Source: Planctomycetota bacterium (GTDB taxonomy: Bacteria > Planctomycetota > MHYJ01 > JACQXL01). From it: a DNA stretch of 9,367 nt. The stretch lies in contig JACQXL010000108.1 in the NCBI GenBank assembly GCA_016208805.1, forward strand, positions 1 through 9,367, written 5' to 3'. The notes under the pieces are model-generated. The model saw only the letters and a list, made by a program, of their open reading frames with translations, did no database searches and was not told the DNA's origin. Shown piece after piece: positions 6,173 to 9,367 of this stretch; position 1 is the first letter of the stretch; every line of letters starts with the position of its first letter. Position numbers and translations under genes: made by a program.

Positions 6173-7093
6173 TCAAAAAGGGTTCTCTTTAAGGAAATCC
6201 GGCAGATAATTGTTACTGCTGGCTATTGACTGGATATAGCAGTTGGTCAGCCAGAGTTGCTCGGCGTAATTGACCACCTCGTCATATTCGGACTTATTCA
6301 ACCGGCGTTTGAGAGCAATATGGCAGTCCGCCTTGTAACAGGGATGGTATTGCGACATTATGCTGATAAAGGTATCCTTGGAAATCTCCTTGGCAATAAA
6401 ATCCATAGAGGCGAAACTGCCGGCCAGTCGCTGGGGTAATACCAAATGCCTGATAATCAATCCCCGCATAAGTGCGGGACTGACTGCGGTCTTGCCGCGT
6501 TCGGCCACGTCGTTCTCATTGGTTTGCAGATTACCCACCTGGCGGTGCATCTCTTTGAGCGCCGTCCGGTTGTGCCGGACATAATCCGCCACGCCCGAAC
6601 ACTCCTGTGCTGATTTGTCATCGCTGTATTTTATATCCGGCAGATAGATATCAACAATCTCGTCCAATAGTTTCAGCGTCTCAACCGTGTCATAACCGTT
6701 GGTATTATAGACAATCGGGATATTCAGCCCCTTTCCCGCTGCAATGAATAAGGCCTCCAGTATCTGCGGGACAAAATGGGTGGGCGAGACCAGATTAATA
6801 TTATGTCCACCCTGGCCTTGGAGCGAGAGCATCCGCTGCGCTAACACCTCGGCGCTGACCACTGCGCCCTCGTATTCCCCCGATGATAAGATCGGGACTT
6901 CGTCGCGACTCCGCTGGCTTATCTGGTAGTTCTGGCAGAACAGGCAACGCATATTACAGCCGGTAAAGAAAATCGTGCCTGAGCCCCGCGTGCCGGATAT
7001 GGGCGGCTCCTCGCCGAAGTGTAACACCGCGCTGGAGATAACCATATCCGTACCGCTCTTGCAGAAACCCAATTCGTCCTTAAACCGGTTCAC
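6173..7093 (-). CDS. Radical SAM protein, PflA-like / COG1313 type
   Basis: From GTG 7093 this is 306 residues. TGCNMRCLFCQN gives the 4Fe-4S cluster ligands Cys46, Cys50 and Cys53 (CX3CX2C). The order GTRGSGTIFFTGCN, HNINLVSPTHFVPQI, IPIVYNTNGYDTVETL, VDIYLPDIKY, RHLVLP and ISIMSQYHPCYKA is that of the PflX/PflA-homologue family COG1313, whose substrate is unknown to me. Two segments look inserted: residues 61-78 (around DEVPILSSGEYEG) and 200-211 (GKTAVSPALMRG, splitting ERG-LIIRHLVLP). Both overlap palindromic DNA. The N-terminus is doubtful. In-frame codons upstream of the GTG read IIHSPRDCRVNR, matching the family motif CxxCPRxCxVNR except that its first two cysteines are Ile and Ser. 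No ATG, GTG or TTG lies between there and the TAA at 7147-7145. It may start at a rare codon near 7117 or be decaying at the 5' end. Confidence 0.85.
   Translation of the reverse strand: MNRFKDELGFCKSGTDMVISSAVLHFGEEPPISGTRGSGTIFFTGCNMRCLFCQNYQISQRSRDEVPILSSGEYEGAVVSAEVLAQRMLSLQGQGGHNINLVSPTHFVPQILEALFIAAGKGLNIPIVYNTNGYDTVETLKLLDEIVDIYLPDIKYSDDKSAQECSGVADYVRHNRTALKEMHRQVGNLQTNENDVAERGKTAVSPALMRGLIIRHLVLPQRLAGSFASMDFIAKEISKDTFISIMSQYHPCYKADCHIALKRRLNKSEYDEVVNYAEQLWLTNCYIQSIASSNNYLPDFLKENPF
6462..6496. repeat. Palindromic element, copy 2, in frame inside the radical SAM gene
   Basis: Identical over 35 nt to 5834-5868, with stem CCCGCA (6463-6468) and TGCGGG (6473-6478). It is read in the same frame and again encodes GKTAVSPALMRG. 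Removing 33 nt restores the expected ERG-LIIRHLVLP sequence, and a glycine codon lies at both borders. The flanks beyond the 35 nt are unrelated to those of copy 1. Confidence 0.85.
6878..6899. repeat. Divergent palindromic element inside the radical SAM gene
   Basis: CCCGAT (6879-6884) pairs with ATCGGG (6891-6896). The arrangement CCCCG...ATAAG...CGGGACT matches that of the 35-nt element, though the stem bases differ. It encodes PILSSG within an apparent 15-residue insertion after CQNYQISQ. Here the shared AGTCCCG is read in a different frame from the other two copies. Confidence 0.55.
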
Positions 7094-7129
7094 CCGGCAG
7101 TCCCGCGGACTATGAATTATTCGGGCTAT

Positions 7130-7137
7130 AGGAGGTG
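7130..7137 (+). promoter_or_regulatory. Strong Shine-Dalgarno-like AGGAGGTG without a clear gene
   Basis: An eight-base match to an ideal SD lies on the plus strand in the 157-nt divergent gap. Two tiny frames follow: GTG 7140 to TAA 7241 (33 residues, 4-nt spacer) and GTG 7142 to TGA 7201 (19 residues, 6-nt spacer). Neither peptide resembles anything I know. It may be chance, a leader peptide for the Kelch operon, or a gene remnant. Confidence 0.25.
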
Positions 7138-7209
7138 CGGTGTGTTACCAGGCCACCGAAATATCAATGGGTTGGGTGATAAGAATTTTACGGAATTATG
7201 AAAATATAG

Positions 7210-7237
7210 TTGCATTCTGTAATTTATGTGCTATACT
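7210..7237 (+). promoter_or_regulatory. Promoter of the Kelch / beta-helix pair
   Basis: TTGCAT (7210-7215) is followed by a 16-nt spacer and TATACT (7232-7237, five of six to consensus). The -10 box ends 13 nt before the ATG at 7251, the same distance as in the Nudix promoter, implying a leader of about 7 nt and no SD. Confidence 0.45.
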
Positions 7238-7250
7238 ATAAGCATAAACT

Positions 7251-8297
7251 ATGAAGTACAAATATATCCTGATTATTCTGTTGGTGGGTGTGCTGTTTGT
7301 CTGTCTGGGCGCGCAGTGCCCGTGGCAGAAGGATAAATCGGGTAGTTCTATGCCGTCACCAGACTCGGTAATTCCCGGCACATGGGCCTGGGATGGAACG
7401 AACTGGACGCTTCTTACACCTGCCAATGAACCCGGCCCCAGAGGCGACCACGCTATGGTCTATGACTCTGCCCGTCAGCGAATTGTTCTATTCGGAGGTT
7501 CTACGTATGACTTTAATATAGGAAGTTGGGTTTATTTGAATGACACATGGGAGTGGGATGGGACTGACTGGCTCCAGCACTATTCCACAGTTACACCCAC
7601 TGCCAGAAATCTGCATGCGATGGCGTATGACTCTTTACGGGGTAAAACAGTTTTATTCGGTGGGGTTGGCACAGGCGTTCAAAATAACGAGTCCTGGGAA
7701 TGGGATGGGACTAATCGGACACTGAAAGATTATACATTGGACCCAGCCGGTGACATAGATACACCATCCTGGCGGGATGCCCCCGCGATGGCATATGATG
7801 CGGCACGTGGTAAGGTTGTGTTATTTGGCGGCTATAATATACCTACCAAAACCAGGTTGGGAGATACATGGGAGTATGATGGCACAAACTGGACACAGAG
7901 GTTCCCAGCAAACAGCCCACCCCCCAGGAACCATTTTGCAATGGCTTATGACTCAGCCAGACAGAAGATAGTAATATTTGGTGGTATAGTTGGTCAAGAC
8001 CCAGCAGGGGGGGGGGATGACACCTGGGAGTGGGATGGAACGAACTGGATAGGAATATCTCTTATCAATAGTCCTATAAGTCGTTCAAATCATGCAATGG
8101 CATATGATTCATTCAGACAGAAAACGGTGCTATATGGGGGGGTACCGGCTGATGTCTTTTATCCATATGCTCTGGTCTGGGAATATGATGGCACGAACTG
8201 GACTTCCATAATTTCTTCCACCAGACCAGGTGGCCGTCAATTTGGCGCATCAATGGTTTATGATTCCGTCCGCAAAAGAGTAATTATGTGGAGATAA
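7251..8297 (+). CDS. Exported six-bladed Kelch-type beta-propeller protein
   Basis: 348 residues. The N-terminus (MKYKYILIILLVGVLFVCLGAQC) is an export signal. The nearby cysteines lack a canonical lipobox, so lipid attachment is uncertain. The rest is a regular propeller. The outer-strand motif W-x-W/Y-DGT(N/D) occurs six times (WAWDGTNWT to WEYDGTNWT), and the motif MxYDxxRxKxVxFGG occurs six times (AMVYDSARQRIVLFGG to SMVYDSVRKRVIMWR). The protein starts with a DGTNW strand and ends with the last MVYD strand, which suggests a closed six-blade ring sealed by both termini, so the short C-terminus is not a truncation. Such propellers usually bind proteins or carbohydrates, and I see no catalytic residues. 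Blade 5 contains a run of ten Gs. The stop overlaps the SD of the next gene. Confidence 0.82.
   Translation: MKYKYILIILLVGVLFVCLGAQCPWQKDKSGSSMPSPDSVIPGTWAWDGTNWTLLTPANEPGPRGDHAMVYDSARQRIVLFGGSTYDFNIGSWVYLNDTWEWDGTDWLQHYSTVTPTARNLHAMAYDSLRGKTVLFGGVGTGVQNNESWEWDGTNRTLKDYTLDPAGDIDTPSWRDAPAMAYDAARGKVVLFGGYNIPTKTRLGDTWEYDGTNWTQRFPANSPPPRNHFAMAYDSARQKIVIFGGIVGQDPAGGGDDTWEWDGTNWIGISLINSPISRSNHAMAYDSFRQKTVLYGGVPADVFYPYALVWEYDGTNWTSIISSTRPGGRQFGASMVYDSVRKRVIMWR
8007..8016 (+). repeat. Run of ten Gs inside the Kelch gene
   Basis: Ten consecutive Gs encode most of AGGGDD in a loop of the propeller. A further run of seven Gs lies at 8136-8142. Tracts of this length are slippage-prone, and a change not divisible by three would truncate the protein after blade 4. 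Confidence 0.9.
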
Positions 8298-8301
8298 GGA
8301 G
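8296..8301 (+). promoter_or_regulatory. Ribosome binding site of the beta-helix gene
   Basis: AAGGAG overlaps the Kelch stop codon. It touches the ATG at 8302 directly but lies 6 nt before the ATG at 8308, so 8308 is the better start. Confidence 0.6.
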
Positions 8302-8307
8302 ATGTTT

Positions 8308-9279
8308 ATGAAAGATTGGAGAGGGATAGTACCGGTAATTTTAATAGTGTTATTAAACACGTTATCAGTATTTGTTAATGCCGAAACATCATCAACGCCG
8401 GAAGAAATTGCACGGCAGACCGAAAAGTTGTTTAAGCACGATGGGTTCAATTATCCTTATGAAGGAACCGGCAAAGAATTTATTCTTAGCGATAATCCTA
8501 TCTTCCCTAATTTGAAGATTACCTCTTCTGAAGAAATCAATATCAATATAGATGCCGTTACTGATACGCTCAGTCTGAGTATTGTTCCGTTGACCACAAC
8601 CACGGTCTCTCATACCACTATAAATATTTTTGGTCTTGAGCCGTTCTGGAAGGATAAGCCGGAACCGATTTCACTTTATAAAATTCAGGATGGACATCCG
8701 GAAGAAGAATTTGTAGTGGACCCGGAGGGAAAATATAGTTTTGTCCAAACTCTGGATACAAGTCATCATATCTATATCAGGCCGGTGAAGAATACTATCT
8801 ACATCTATGGCTCTCCCGGTCAGGTTATCTACCTGAAAGACCTCGGTTATGGCTCTACGATTTACCACCAGATAGTCGTTGGGAGTGACGGCATTATTAT
8901 AGACGGCATCGGCACCCAGCACATCGGCTACAGCCCCGGCACGGGCATTTATCTAAAGAACCGTTCAGGCGTCACCATCCGTAATTGCACCATTTATAAT
9001 TGGGGTTACGCCATCCATTCTCTCGGCAGTTGGTACTGCACCTACACCAATAATAATATCGGTCCAAACACCTATTTTGGGATTCGGTTTGATAATGCCA
9101 GTTGGTATAATTACATCAGTTATAATGAAATTCACGATGCGGCGCATGGCGTCTTCTTGTCCCCAAATTGTTCAAACAACCACGTCCACAATAATATCTC
9201 TATACGCGGACATTCTTATGAAGGGATTTATCTTGGATATACGTGCTATTATAACCGTCTCAAGTTTAGCCATTTTTGA
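8308..9279 (+). CDS. Secreted right-handed parallel beta-helix protein
   Basis: Starting at ATG 8308 gives 323 residues; ATG 8302 would add two. Residues 1-25 are a signal peptide (IVPVILIVLLNTLSVFVNA) with a cleavage site after VNA. The middle, about 45-180, is beta-rich and unassigned. From about residue 185, short beta coils repeat with PbH1/NosD-like spacing: GIIIDGIG, GIYLKNRSGVTIRNCTIYN, YAIHSLGSWYCTYTNNNI, GIRFDNASWYNYISYNEI, GVFLSPNCSNNHVHNNI, GIYLGYTCYYNRL. Such domains bind or cleave polysaccharide or serve as surface scaffolds; no catalytic site is visible. The protein stops abruptly in mid-coil (NRLKFSHF) about 20 nt before a large hairpin, so the original gene may have been longer. 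It sits 10 nt after the Kelch stop and has an overlapping SD, so the two are probably co-transcribed. Confidence 0.8.
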   Translation: MKDWRGIVPVILIVLLNTLSVFVNAETSSTPEEIARQTEKLFKHDGFNYPYEGTGKEFILSDNPIFPNLKITSSEEININIDAVTDTLSLSIVPLTTTTVSHTTINIFGLEPFWKDKPEPISLYKIQDGHPEEEFVVDPEGKYSFVQTLDTSHHIYIRPVKNTIYIYGSPGQVIYLKDLGYGSTIYHQIVVGSDGIIIDGIGTQHIGYSPGTGIYLKNRSGVTIRNCTIYNWGYAIHSLGSWYCTYTNNNIGPNTYFGIRFDNASWYNYISYNEIHDAAHGVFLSPNCSNNHVHNNISIRGHSYEGIYLGYTCYYNRLKFSHF

Positions 9280-9294
9280 TTAAAGAGTCAAGAT

Positions 9295-9362
9295 AAAAAA
9301 ACCGACCTTTACTCATATAGAGGCCTCAATAGTGAGGCGAATTTTAAGTATGAGGAGGTCGG
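9295..9362 (-). terminator. Large hairpin with T-run on the minus strand, or start of a mobile element
   Basis: CCGACCT (9302-9308) pairs with AGGTCGG (9356-9362). Inside it CTCATA (9312-9317) pairs with TATGAG (9349-9354), and GCCTCA-ATAG-TGAGGC (9323-9338) forms the tip. Seven As (9295-9301) precede it, so on the minus strand the stem runs into seven Ts, as in an intrinsic terminator for a gene arriving from the right. On the plus strand the right arm overlaps AGGAGG (9353-9358), and the window ends in AT 7 nt later, a possible start codon. It could therefore also be a leader that hides a ribosome site. Confidence 0.5.
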
Positions 9363-9367
9363 CTTAT

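Noticed and set aside
5834..6496. CRISPR repeats
   Set aside because: Only two copies, nearly 600 nt apart, each inside a protein-coding gene in frame.
7098..7106. CAGTCCCGC near the radical SAM start as another inserted element
   Set aside because: On the minus strand it encodes PRDC, a conserved family motif, so the shared 9-mer is probably coincidence.
8221..8297. Truncated Kelch gene
   Set aside because: The last MVYD strand can pair with the N-terminal DGTNW strand to close a sixth blade, so the ending looks natural.
8302..8307. ATG 8302 as the beta-helix start
   Set aside because: It touches the AAGGAG with no spacer. ATG 8308 has a normal 6-nt spacer and keeps the signal peptide.

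Overview
This 9.4 kb window looks like an accessory stretch of a bacterial genome, probably from a Planctomycetota-like lineage or a neighbouring group known mainly from metagenomes. The lineage call is tentative. It rests on a membrane protein opening with an 'AGRKVKCPGC' zinc ribbon, a small protein of tandem MshEN/GspE-N-like repeats ending in a zinc ribbon, a large multidomain transglutaminase lipoprotein, weak use of Shine-Dalgarno sites, and many palindromic or 9-nt-periodic dispersed repeats. I see no rRNA, tRNA, CRISPR array or phage genes.

Layout. (1) Positions 1-161, minus: start of a secreted protein with a carboxypeptidase-regulatory-like beta-sandwich, running off the left edge. 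(2) Positions 162-511: divergent intergenic region with several hairpins and a good promoter. (3) Positions 512-3461, plus: a lipoprotein broken into two overlapping reading frames. Its parts are an N-terminal helical module, an intact transglutaminase core (Cys225/His258), a beta-sandwich, a second copy of the helical module, a second transglutaminase core that seems to be missing at the frame break, then a beta domain, a thioredoxin-like domain and TPRs. (4) Positions 3588-4877, plus: membrane protein with two zinc ribbons, one TM helix and a probable helical-repeat domain. (5) Positions 4910-7093, minus: an MshEN-repeat/zinc-ribbon protein overlapping a Nudix hydrolase by ATGA, and further upstream a PflA-like (COG1313-type) radical SAM protein. 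(6) Positions 7251-9279, plus: a two-gene unit of exported proteins, a six-bladed Kelch-type propeller and a parallel beta-helix protein. The window ends in a long hairpin.

The most interesting signal is a 35-nt palindrome-containing element present as two identical copies, one inside the Nudix gene and one inside the radical SAM gene. Both copies are in the same reading frame and insert the peptide GKTAVSPALMRG into otherwise family-typical proteins. Related hairpins of the form CCCCG...CGGGAC occur elsewhere in the radical SAM gene and in the lipoprotein. This resembles, by analogy only, the Rickettsia palindromic elements that lodge inside protein-coding genes.

I infer no single pathway joining all the genes. 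The lipoprotein, Kelch protein and beta-helix protein are exported or surface factors. The Nudix enzyme is a housekeeping nucleotide-sugar hydrolase. The radical SAM and zinc-ribbon proteins have no assigned substrate.
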